Positions 1 to 5,329 of a stretch of DNA of 5,329 nucleotides are shown piece after piece. The notes beneath the pieces are model-generated. The model saw only the letters and a list, made by a program, of their open reading frames with translations, searched no databases and was not told where the DNA came from. The stretch's first letter is position 1. Each line of letters opens with the position of its first letter. Origin of the DNA: AWTP1-18 sp036518635 (GTDB lineage Bacteria > Pseudomonadota > Gammaproteobacteria > Burkholderiales > Rhodocyclaceae); the NCBI GenBank assembly GCA_036518635.1, contig DATDMT010000170.1, forward strand, positions 1 through 5,329. The letters are read 5' to 3'. The position numbers and the translations under genes were made by a program.

Positions 1-444
1 TCGGACGGTCAGCACCTTGACCGCGTCGCCGCTGTCCACCGTCGCCAGGATGTTGCCGGCATAGATCGGGCGGACGAAGCTGGAGGGGCCGAGCACCTTG
101 ATCACGTCGGAAATCTGCGCCACGTCGAGCAGGGCGGCGACGCGGGGGAGGAAGTTTTTGCCGTAGGCACTGGCTGGCGCAACGATGTGGCTGTAGCCGG
201 CGGCGATGGACAGCACCAGCGCGGCCAGGTTCTCCGCCAGGCCGTCGGCATAGGCCGGGTTGTCGGCGATGCGCACGCTGGCGACGCCCTGCAGCGCGGC
301 GGCGGCTTGCGCCGCGCCCTGGCAGCCGCTGCCGGCGACCAGGACATCCACCGGGTTGCCGAGGGCGAGCGCGGCGGTGATGGTGTTAAGGGTGGCGGCC
401 TTCAGGCCGGCGTTGTCGTGTTCGGCGATGACGAGGGTTTTCAT
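1..444 (-). CDS. etfA: Electron transfer flavoprotein alpha subunit (EtfA), 3' end outside the window
   Basis: Alpha subunit of electron transfer flavoprotein, the soluble cytoplasmic FAD/AMP heterodimer that takes electrons from acyl-CoA and other dehydrogenases and passes them to ETF-ubiquinone oxidoreductase. The 148 visible residues begin MKTLVIAEHDNAGLKAATLN and contain YGKNFLPRVAALLDVAQISD and RPIYAGN, all typical of domain I of EtfA. The FAD-binding C-terminal domain lies beyond the left edge, so FAD residues cannot be checked. The ATG at 442-444 is preceded by GAGG, which overlaps the etfB stop codon (TGAGGACACCATG on the minus strand). It follows etfB by 7 bp, in the usual etfB-etfA order, so the two are co-transcribed and probably translationally coupled. 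Family assignment is sure. Whether this is the housekeeping copy or a second ETF set cannot be told from here. Confidence 0.95.
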   Translation of the reverse strand, partial: MKTLVIAEHDNAGLKAATLNTITAALALGNPVDVLVAGSGCQGAAQAAAALQGVASVRIADNPAYADGLAENLAALVLSIAAGYSHIVAPASAYGKNFLPRVAALLDVAQISDVIKVLGPSSFVRPIYAGNILATVDSGDAVKVLTVR

Positions 445-451
445 GGTGTCC

Positions 452-1201
452 TCAAATCACTTTCGCATCGTTCTTCAGGGCCGTGACCAGGGCCGCCACG
501 TCGGCGACGCGAATGCCGCCGCTGCGCTTGGCCGGCTCGGCGACGTTCTTCAGGGTGAGGCGCGGCGCGGTGTCCACGCCCTCGGCGGAGCAGTTCTCGA
601 TGGGCTTTTTCTTCGCCTTCATGATGTTCGGCAGGGTGGCGTAGCGCGGCTCGTTCAGGCGCAGGTCGGTGGTGACCACCGCCGGCAATTTGACCGCCAG
701 GGTTTCCAGGCCGCCGTCGATCTCGCGGGTGACCGTGGCTTCATCGGCGCCCAGTTCCAGCTTGCTGGCGAAGGTGGCCTGGGGCCAGCCCAGCAACGCG
801 GCGAGCATCTGCCCGGTCTGGTTGGCGTCGTCGTCGATGGCCTGCTTGCCGCAGATCACCAGGCGCGGGTTTTCCTGTTCGCAGACTTTCTTCAGCAGCT
901 TGGCGACTGCCAGGGGCTGCAGCACCGCGTCGGTTTCCACCAGGATCGCCCGGTCGGCGCCCAGGGCCAGGCCGGCGCGCAGGGTTTCCTGGCTGCTGGT
1001 GGTGCCGCAACTGACCACCACGATCTCCGCGGCGAGGCCCTTTTCCTTCAGGCGCAGGGCTTCTTCCAGGGCGATCTCGTCGAAGGGATTGACCGCCATC
1101 TTGACGTTGGCCAGGTCCACGTCGCTGCCGTCGCCCTTGAGGCGCGGCTTGACGTTGTAGTCGATGACCCGCTTCAGGGGTACCAGAATCTTGATGCTCA
1201 C
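452..1201 (-). CDS. etfB: Electron transfer flavoprotein beta subunit (EtfB)
   Basis: Beta subunit of electron transfer flavoprotein; it binds AMP and carries the loop that docks onto partner dehydrogenases. The 249 residues match the usual family length. Visible hallmarks are LKRVIDYNVKPR near the N-terminus (9-20), NPFDEIALEEALRLKEKG (38-55), GKQAIDDDANQTGQM (118-132, nucleotide-binding region), TREIDGG (158-164), and LNEPRYATLPNIMKAKKKP (182-200). The last is the recognition loop; by alignment from memory, Leu190 matches the anchor Leu195 of human ETF-beta. The start is a GTG at 1199-1201 with a GGAG 8 nt upstream. The frame stays open to an ATG at 1348, but that extension has no family similarity, and mature family members begin near MSIKILVPLKRV. 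It is the first gene of the etfBA operon. The gene divergent from it is a c-di-GMP/phosphatase protein, not the ETF-quinone oxidoreductase found beside etfBA in P. aeruginosa. Confidence 0.97.
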   Translation of the reverse strand: MSIKILVPLKRVIDYNVKPRLKGDGSDVDLANVKMAVNPFDEIALEEALRLKEKGLAAEIVVVSCGTTSSQETLRAGLALGADRAILVETDAVLQPLAVAKLLKKVCEQENPRLVICGKQAIDDDANQTGQMLAALLGWPQATFASKLELGADEATVTREIDGGLETLAVKLPAVVTTDLRLNEPRYATLPNIMKAKKKPIENCSAEGVDTAPRLTLKNVAEPAKRSGGIRVADVAALVTALKNDAKVI

Positions 1202-1261
1202 AGGGGATTCTCCGGAGGATGGGGCAGGGGGCTGTCGAAACAGGTTGCGGCGATGATGCCG

Positions 1262-1290
1262 GGGGAAATTTTCGGGAGTTTTGGGGAAAT
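1262..1290. repeat. Direct repeat GGGGAAAT x2, helically phased
   Basis: GGGGAAAT occurs exactly at 1262-1269 and again at 1283-1290, with starts 21 bp apart, or two helical turns. A related block, CGGGAG, sits between them at 1273-1278, so three G/A blocks recur at about 10.5 bp on one face of the helix. They lie 61-89 bp upstream of the etfB GTG start, where an activator or repressor of etfBA could bind. The repeat is seen directly; a regulatory role is inference, and no known regulator consensus was recognised. Confidence 0.3.
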
Positions 1291-1444
1291 GTAACGAATG
1301 TTTGCAGGGATGGCCGACCGAGGCGGTGCGGCAAAGGTGCTGGCGCATGGGGCTGGAGGATATCCGTGTCGCCGCTGTGGAATTTCAGGAACCGGCGCGA
1401 ACGGCCGAATGGGTGCGTCGCATGCTTGGGCGGTAATGACAATG

Positions 1445-1476
1445 ATCTATACATGGAAATATTGTGACTTATAGAT
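1445..1476. repeat. 7-bp perfect inverted repeat ATCTATA/TATAGAT, possible operator
   Basis: ATCTATA at 1445-1451 and its exact reverse complement TATAGAT at 1470-1476 are separated by 18 bases. The arms are 25 bp apart start to start, and the right arm touches the first base of the TATAAT -10 element. A dimeric regulator bound here would cover the promoter spacer and -35. The arms do not extend with further pairing on either side, and an AT-rich stretch makes a chance match more likely, so the operator reading is tentative. Confidence 0.3.
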
Positions 1477-1481
1477 ATAAT
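1454..1481 (+). promoter_or_regulatory. Putative sigma-70 promoter for the leader ORF and the phosphatase/EAL gene
   Basis: A perfect -10 hexamer TATAAT lies at 1476-1481. Sixteen bases upstream is TGGAAA (1454-1459), a 4-of-6 match to the -35 consensus. Transcription would start near 1488, giving a leader of about 50 nt before the ATG at 1540. The elements sit in an AT-rich island within otherwise GC-rich DNA, as expected for a promoter. The -35 is weak, which would fit an activator-dependent promoter; the -10 is the stronger part of the call. Confidence 0.55.
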
Positions 1482-1528
1482 CTTTAAGCATAAAAGAGCC
1501 GGAGGCCAGGGGCTCGATACCGACAACA

Positions 1529-1534
1529 GAGGAG
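1529..1534 (+). promoter_or_regulatory. Strong ribosome binding site GAGGAG ahead of the 14-codon ORF
   Basis: GAGGAG is followed by a 5-nt spacer and the ATG at 1540-1542. It is the only good Shine-Dalgarno between the promoter and the large gene. The 16 bases before the large gene's own ATG at 1581 contain nothing resembling one. Ribosomes should therefore load at 1540 and reach 1581 by termination-reinitiation. Confidence 0.65.
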
Positions 1535-1539
1535 AAGCA

Positions 1540-1584
1540 ATGCTGATCGACGCTGCCCGCTTGGGCTGGCTTGTCACGCCATGA
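1540..1584 (+). CDS. 14-residue upstream ORF, possible leader peptide coupled to the next gene
   Basis: A short frame reads MLIDAARLGWLVTP and ends in TGA at 1582-1584. The stop overlaps the start of the large gene as ATGA (4-nt overlap at 1581-1584). It has the strong GAGGAG ribosome site, while the large gene has none. The large gene's frame closes upstream at a TAA (1491-1493) with no ATG, GTG or TTG in between. The simplest reading is a translated leader that delivers ribosomes to the downstream start. The peptide has no run of one amino acid suggesting attenuation. Alternatives are that a single-base sequencing error or a -1 frameshift joins it to the large protein as a true N-terminus, or that it is an incidental by-product. 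I recognise no family. Confidence 0.5.
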   Translation: MLIDAARLGWLVTP

Positions 1585-4094
1585 CAGGCCAGGACCGGGA
1601 TGACGATGAGCCGCCGCAGGGGCGGCATGGTCACGAGTACGCTCAGGCGATCGAACTGGTGCGCAGCATGCGCGGCCCCAGCGCCTCGGCGCCGCAGCGG
1701 GACTCGGTGCGCTATTGGTCGCTGCCCCTGGGGGCGATCAGCGGTGACTTCCACTGCGCGGCGGAGCACCCGGAGCTGGGCTGGTTCGGCCTGCTTGCCG
1801 ATGCGGTCGGCCACGGCCTGCCGGCGGCGATTCTCGGCCTGCGCGCTCCCGACATCTTCGACGAGGCGGTGGCCCGCGGCGACTCCCTGGAGGGGATCTA
1901 TCTAGCGCTGAACCGCTTCCTCGTCGAGCAGAACCTCAGCCACTATTTCGTCTGCAGCCTGCTGGTGCGGATCAGCGGTCGCGAGATCGAAGTGCTCAAC
2001 GCCGGCATGCCCGACGCACTGTTGATCTCCCGGGATGGCTTCCTGCTGCGCCAGTTTCCCTCCCTCAACCTGCCCATCGGCCTGGCCGACGAAGCCCCGG
2101 TGGTGACCGAGCACTATCGCCTGATGCGCGGCCAGCAGGTGACCCTGTTCCTCTGCTCCGACGGCCTTACCGAACTGCAGCCGCACAGCGGCCCCTCGTT
2201 TTCCACCGAGAATCTGGTGGCCTTGCTGGCGCGTCACCCCGACAGCGCGTTGGCCCGTTTGACCGAAGCCATCGGCGAGCGTTGTTCGCGCATCCAGGAC
2301 GATATTTCGATTCTCGAAATCAGCCTGCCGTTTCCCGACAAGGCTGCGGCAACGGCTGCGCCGGAGCCGGAGCGGCAGGCCGATGCGGCGGCCTGCGCCG
2401 CCAACTGGCTGCCGGCCCTGGTGACGGAGAGCCTCGAGCTCGGCATCGTCGTCACCACGGCGCAGAACGAGATCGTCTACATCAATCCGGCCTATACCCG
2501 CATCACCGGCTACGCGGCGGGCGAGGCGATCGGCCAGACGCCGCGCATCCTGCGCTCCGGCCGGCACGGGCCGCAGTTCTACAAAGCGATGCTGGATGAG
2601 GTGAAGGACAGCGGAAGCTGGTGCGGGGAAATCTGGAATCGGCGCAAGGACGGTTCCCTCTATCTCGAATGGCTGGAAATCCGCACCCTCGATCAGGGCA
2701 ACGCGCTGGGGCCTTATCGTCTCGGCCTGATGACCGATATCACCCAGCGCCGCCTGGCGGAGGAACGCACCCGCCATTCCGCCCTGCACGACGCGTTGAC
2801 CGGCCTGGCCAATCGCACCCTGCTGCTCGATCGCGGCCTGCAGGAGATTCGCCGGGCGCAGCGGCGGCGCGACAGTTTCGGCGTGGTGGTGGTCAACCTG
2901 GACCGTTTCAAGCAGGTGCACGGCAGCCTGGGCCACCAGGCCGGCGACCAGTTGCTGCGGGAGGTGGCGCGGCGCCTGGGCGCGCTGTTCCACGAGCACG
3001 ACACCCTGGCCCGTTCGGGCAACGACGAGTTCATCGGCATCGTCGCCGACGTCACCGAGCCCAGCGCCGTGGCCGCCGTTGCCGGCAGGATCCTCGAGTC
3101 CCTCGACCAGCCCTTCGCCGTCGCCGGCCATCAACTGCGCGTCAACGCCAGCATCGGCATCGCCCTCTATCCGAACGACGGCAACGATCTCGATACCCTG
3201 CTGAACCTGGCCGATGCGGCGATGCGCGGCGCCAAGGAGGCCGGCGGCAATCTGTACCGCTTCTACGCGCCGGAGGTGGCCCGCTTCGCCGACCATGCGC
3301 TGTACATCGAGGCCCGCCTCTACCAGGCATTGGGCAATGGCGAACTGGAATTGCATTACCAGCCGAAGATGGATTTCGCCAGCCAGCGCATGGCCGCGGT
3401 GGAGGCCCTGATCCGCTGGCGCGATCCGGTGCGCGGCCTGATTCCGCCGGCGGATTTCATTCCCATCGCCGAGCGCAGCGCGCTGATCGCCGACATCGGC
3501 TCCTTCGCCCTGCGCGAGGCTTGCGCCATGCTCGCCCGGCTGCGCGCCGCCGGCTACGGCGAGATTCGCGTGGCGGTGAATGTCTCGCCGCTGCAGTTGC
3601 TGCGCCACGATCTGGTGGCGGAAGTGCGCACGGCCCTGGCTGCGGCGCAAGTGCCGGCCGCCAGCCTGGAACTGGAGGTCACCGAGTCGATCTTTATCCG
3701 CGACCTGGCCAAGGTCCGCGAGGTGTTCGCCGGCCTCGCCGAGATCGGCGTTTCCCTGGCGCTGGACGATTTCGGTTCCGGCTACGCCAGCCTCGGCTAT
3801 CTGCGACAGCTACCCTTCAACACCCTGAAGGTGGACCAGGCCTTCATCCGCGATCTGCACAAGGACCGCTACAACGCCTCGATCACCCGTGCCGCGATGC
3901 ATCTGGCCGATGGCCTGGACCTGCACGTGGTTGCCGAGGGCGTCGAGAGTTGCGAGGAATGCCTGTACCTGAAGCAGCTTGGCTGCCACTCGGTGCAGGG
4001 CTTCCACTTCGCCAGGCCGATGCTCGAAGCCGATCTGCTGGTCTATCTGGCGCAGCCGACCGAGCGCTGCGATACCTGCCGAATTTGCCGCTGA
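1581..4094 (+). CDS. SpoIIE/PP2C phosphatase-PAS-GGDEF(degenerate)-EAL c-di-GMP signalling protein
   Basis: An 837-residue cytoplasmic multidomain protein with no signal peptide or membrane segment. Residues 45-250 form a SpoIIE/RsbU-type Ser/Thr phosphatase with the metal aspartates in place: SGDF (D56), LADAVGHG (D74), CSDGLTE (D194), DDIS (D240/241). Residues 278-395 are a PAS domain (INPAYTRITGY, IWNRRKDGSLYLEW, GLMTDITQRR) linked to ALHDALTGLANR, the usual start of a GGDEF domain (398-562). That domain looks inactive: the motif is GNDEF (480-484), N439 replaces a metal Asp, H447 replaces the guanine-binding Asn, and the I-site RxxD reads HEHD (471-474). The EAL domain (574-825) keeps E608-A-L, R612, N667, E699-x-T-E702, D729-D730, K750, E786, E789 and Q806. 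I infer a PAS-controlled c-di-GMP phosphodiesterase with a phosphatase for a partner-switch protein. The tail carries CxxCxxC (830-836). The ATG at 1581 is the only possible start and lacks its own Shine-Dalgarno. Confidence 0.95.
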   Translation: MTGQDRDDDEPPQGRHGHEYAQAIELVRSMRGPSASAPQRDSVRYWSLPLGAISGDFHCAAEHPELGWFGLLADAVGHGLPAAILGLRAPDIFDEAVARGDSLEGIYLALNRFLVEQNLSHYFVCSLLVRISGREIEVLNAGMPDALLISRDGFLLRQFPSLNLPIGLADEAPVVTEHYRLMRGQQVTLFLCSDGLTELQPHSGPSFSTENLVALLARHPDSALARLTEAIGERCSRIQDDISILEISLPFPDKAAATAAPEPERQADAAACAANWLPALVTESLELGIVVTTAQNEIVYINPAYTRITGYAAGEAIGQTPRILRSGRHGPQFYKAMLDEVKDSGSWCGEIWNRRKDGSLYLEWLEIRTLDQGNALGPYRLGLMTDITQRRLAEERTRHSALHDALTGLANRTLLLDRGLQEIRRAQRRRDSFGVVVVNLDRFKQVHGSLGHQAGDQLLREVARRLGALFHEHDTLARSGNDEFIGIVADVTEPSAVAAVAGRILESLDQPFAVAGHQLRVNASIGIALYPNDGNDLDTLLNLADAAMRGAKEAGGNLYRFYAPEVARFADHALYIEARLYQALGNGELELHYQPKMDFASQRMAAVEALIRWRDPVRGLIPPADFIPIAERSALIADIGSFALREACAMLARLRAAGYGEIRVAVNVSPLQLLRHDLVAEVRTALAAAQVPAASLELEVTESIFIRDLAKVREVFAGLAEIGVSLALDDFGSGYASLGYLRQLPFNTLKVDQAFIRDLHKDRYNASITRAAMHLADGLDLHVVAEGVESCEECLYLKQLGCHSVQGFHFARPMLEADLLVYLAQPTERCDTCRICR

Positions 4095-4108
4095 AGCGGT
4101 GCTAGCGG
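4088..4108. terminator. Weak dyad at the convergent gene ends, doubtful terminator
   Basis: CCGC-TGAA-GCGG at 4088-4099 can fold into a 4-bp stem with a 4-nt loop spanning the stop codon of the EAL gene. A second AGCGG at 4104-4108 offers an alternative pairing around GCTAGC in the lysR stop. There is no T tract on either side, so a classical intrinsic terminator is not supported. With only 7 bp between the two stop codons, the convergent transcripts must overlap or end inside each other's genes. Confidence 0.2.
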
Positions 4109-5001
4109 CCCGCCGCCAGACGCGCCTTGAGCGCCGGTGCGGCGAAGTCTACGAAGGTGCGCACCCGGGATGACATCAACCGGGCATGGGGGAAGGCGAT
4201 GCTGACCGGTGCCGCGGGCGGCTCCCATTCCTGCAGCAGGCGCACCAGTTCACCGCGCTCGAGGGCCGTCGCCGCCTGGTAGCCGAGAAAGCGGCCGCAG
4301 CCGATGCCGGCCACGCAGGCCGCCAGGGCCACCTCCATCTGGTTGGTGCGAAAGCTGGCGGCGGGCTGGATTTTTTCCACCTTGCCGCGGCGCTGGAATT
4401 CCCATTCCGACCAGTGCGCCGCGCTGTTCGGCACGATGCAGGCGTGCCGCAGCAGCTCGCCGGGCCGGCGCGGCGTGCCGTGGCGCGCCAGGTAGGCCGG
4501 GCTGGCGCAGAACAGCCGCGGCGTTTCGCCGAGGGGCAGCGCCACCAGGGACGAGTCGGCCAACTGGCCGATCCGCACGGCGACGTCGATGCCCTCTTCC
4601 AGCAGGTCCACCGCCCGGTCCAGCAGGCTCAGGTCCACCTGCACCTGGCCGTAGCGCGCCATGAAGGCGGCGACCACCGGCATCACGTGCAGCCGGCCGA
4701 ACATCGTCGGCGCGGTGATGCTCAGCCGGCCGCGCGGCTCCTGGCCGGCGGAGAGGGCGGCCTCGGCGTCGCTTACCTCGGCCAGGATGCGCTTCGCCCG
4801 GTCGAAATATTCGCGGCCCTCCTCGGTCAGCGCGGTGCGGCGCGTGGTGCGGTTCAGCAGGCGCACGCCGAGTTCGCCCTCGAGCCCGGCGAGGGCGCGC
4901 ACCACGGCGCTGAGCGAGGTGTCGAGGCGCTCCGCCGCCGCCGTCAGGCTGCCGGCCTCGACGATGCGGACATAGATTTCCATTGCCTTGAGCTTGTCCA
5001 T
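4102..5001 (-). CDS. LysR-family transcriptional regulator (CrgA-like subgroup)
   Basis: A 299-residue DNA-binding regulator of normal LysR length. Residues 1-60 hold the winged helix-turn-helix (MEIYVRIVEAGSLTAAAERL, then LSAVVRALAGLEGELGVRLL and NRTTRRTALTEEG). Residues 90-292 hold the periplasmic-binding-protein-like effector domain (GRLSITAPTMFGRLHVMPVV, DLLEEGIDVAVRIGQLADSS), a pattern typical of the CrgA-like subgroup. An in-frame TAA three codons upstream fixes the ATG at 4999-5001 as the first possible start; the Shine-Dalgarno is weak. It is divergent from the pyridoxamine-phosphate-oxidase-like gene with 110 bp between them, the usual arrangement of a LysR regulator and its target, so it probably controls that gene and itself. 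The effector is unknown. It runs convergent to the EAL gene and is unlikely to regulate it directly. Confidence 0.95.
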   Translation of the reverse strand: MDKLKAMEIYVRIVEAGSLTAAAERLDTSLSAVVRALAGLEGELGVRLLNRTTRRTALTEEGREYFDRAKRILAEVSDAEAALSAGQEPRGRLSITAPTMFGRLHVMPVVAAFMARYGQVQVDLSLLDRAVDLLEEGIDVAVRIGQLADSSLVALPLGETPRLFCASPAYLARHGTPRRPGELLRHACIVPNSAAHWSEWEFQRRGKVEKIQPAASFRTNQMEVALAACVAGIGCGRFLGYQAATALERGELVRLLQEWEPPAAPVSIAFPHARLMSSRVRTFVDFAAPALKARLAAGR

Positions 5002-5111
5002 GCGGCATTAAACCGGATTTCGCAAGAGTGATGTGCGGCGCGGCCCCTTTACCCGCTGCCGCCGGCGATGACAAAGTGACGGCCTTGCATCCTTGCGCCG
5101 CGGAGTCCGCC
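5002..5111. promoter_or_regulatory. Divergent intergenic region, lysR / PNPOx-like gene
   Basis: These 110 bases must contain both promoters and the likely LysR binding site. On the minus strand TTGTCA followed 17 nt later by TAAAGG is a weak -35/-10 candidate for lysR. The stretch ATGACAAAGTGACGGCCTTGCAT is not a clean dyad, so I cannot name a T-N11-A box with assurance. A GGAG at 5102-5105, 6 nt before the ATG at 5112, is the ribosome site of the rightward gene. Confidence 0.35.
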
Positions 5112-5329
5112 ATGTCCGACCGCTTCAAGTCGATTTCCTTCAGCGCCAGCGTGCGTGCCGCCCAGGTGCGCCACGGCACCCGCGACCTCAACCAGCGCGC
5201 CCTCGACAACGGCCCGGCGCACGACGCCTTCGGCGCCGCCGAGCGCGAGTTCATCGCCGCCCGCGACAGCTTCTACATGGCCACGGTCAATCAGGAGGGC
5301 TGGCCCTACATCCAGCATCGCGGCGGCTC
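5112..5329 (+). CDS. Pyridoxamine 5'-phosphate oxidase-like flavoprotein, N-terminal part
   Basis: A frame open to the right edge with 72 complete codons visible, beginning MSDRFKSISFSASVRAAQVR and containing AAREREF-like GAAEREFIAARDSFYMATVN followed by EGWPYIQHRGG. The segment F-Y-M-A-T-V-N-Q-E-G-W-P-Y-I-Q is the first beta-strand pair of the FMN-binding split barrel in the PNPOx-like family, many of which reduce or bind unknown flavin-linked substrates rather than making pyridoxal phosphate. The start is chosen from GGAG 6 nt upstream of the ATG. Divergence from a LysR regulator suggests inducible expression. The rest of the barrel is outside the window, so FMN contacts and the exact subfamily cannot be verified. 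Confidence 0.8.
   Translation, partial: MSDRFKSISFSASVRAAQVRHGTRDLNQRALDNGPAHDAFGAAEREFIAARDSFYMATVNQEGWPYIQHRGG

Larger units (their letters stand above)
1202..1539. other. Divergent intergenic region between etfB and the SpoIIE-PAS-GGDEF-EAL gene
   Basis: About 340 bases without a convincing gene, holding the control signals for both flanking units. The left part (1202-1434) is GC-rich. It contains G/A blocks at 1262-1269, 1273-1278 and 1283-1290 upstream of etfB. The right part (1441-1496) is strikingly AT-rich, with 13 G/C in 56 bases, and contains the best promoter candidate, directed rightwards. Several open frames cross the region on both strands, but none has recognisable protein content. 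I could not find a convincing sigma-70 promoter for etfB on the minus strand, although one must lie here or in the AT-rich island. Confidence 0.7.

Noticed and set aside
260..1294. A 344-codon plus-strand frame opposite etfA and etfB
   Set aside because: The minus strand encodes textbook EtfA and EtfB; the opposite frame is a compositional by-product without recognisable content.
1202..1348. N-terminal extension of EtfB to an ATG at 1348
   Set aside because: The added 49 residues resemble no ETF sequence; the GTG at 1201 has a good GGAG and gives the family's standard 249 residues.
1219..1467. An 82-codon plus-strand frame in the etfB upstream region
   Set aside because: No family resemblance, odd Gly/Arg/Trp/Cys-rich composition, and it runs into the AT-rich promoter island.
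1463..1478. A Crp/Vfr-like half-site TGTGA
   Set aside because: Six bases further on the sequence is GATAT, not TCACA, so only half the palindrome exists.
1902..3650. A 582-codon open frame on the minus strand inside the phosphatase/EAL gene
   Set aside because: It lies antisense to clearly recognisable domains, has low-complexity Gly/Ala/Gln/His-rich composition and no family features; long antisense frames are expected in GC-rich coding DNA.
2621..4105. A 494-codon alternative plus-strand frame overlapping the PAS-GGDEF-EAL region
   Set aside because: Arg/Pro/Gly-rich shadow frame; the overlapping frame contains the intact signalling domains.
4186..5031. A 281-codon plus-strand frame opposite lysR
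   Set aside because: Antisense to a complete LysR regulator with recognisable DNA-binding and effector domains; no features of its own.

Overview
The window is GC-rich proteobacterial chromosome, apart from one short AT-rich island. Codon use, the etfBA pair, the CrgA-like LysR regulator and the c-di-GMP protein all point to a Pseudomonas-like gammaproteobacterium or a related betaproteobacterium. The genus cannot be fixed from this sequence alone. I see no mobile element, CRISPR array, tRNA or rRNA.

Layout. On the minus strand, positions 1-1201 hold etfB (complete, GTG start) followed 7 bp later by etfA (cut by the left edge, 148 N-terminal codons visible). Together they encode the two subunits of electron transfer flavoprotein. 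Positions 1202-1539 hold no convincing gene. They contain helically phased G/A blocks upstream of etfB and an AT-rich island with a consensus TATAAT that should drive the next gene rightwards. A well-placed Shine-Dalgarno at 1529-1534 serves a 14-codon ORF (1540-1584), whose stop overlaps the start of the main gene as ATGA. The main gene (1581-4094, plus) encodes an 837-residue protein with the order SpoIIE/PP2C phosphatase, PAS, GGDEF, EAL. Seven bases further on, the convergent lysR gene (4102-5001, minus) ends. It is transcribed divergently from a pyridoxamine 5'-phosphate oxidase-like gene that starts at 5112 and runs off the right edge.

How the parts may work together. The most notable gene is the phosphatase/c-di-GMP fusion. 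The phosphatase metal aspartates and the EAL catalytic residues are all present, but the GGDEF domain has lost several key residues (GNDEF motif, Asn for a metal Asp, His for the guanine-binding Asn). The predicted protein is therefore a PAS-regulated c-di-GMP phosphodiesterase that also carries a Ser/Thr phosphatase, which could join c-di-GMP turnover to a partner-switching (anti-sigma antagonist) pathway. No kinase or antagonist gene is visible in the window. The short upstream ORF suggests translational coupling or a leader-type control. The lysR/PNPOx pair looks like an ordinary regulator-target pair, unrelated to the central gene.
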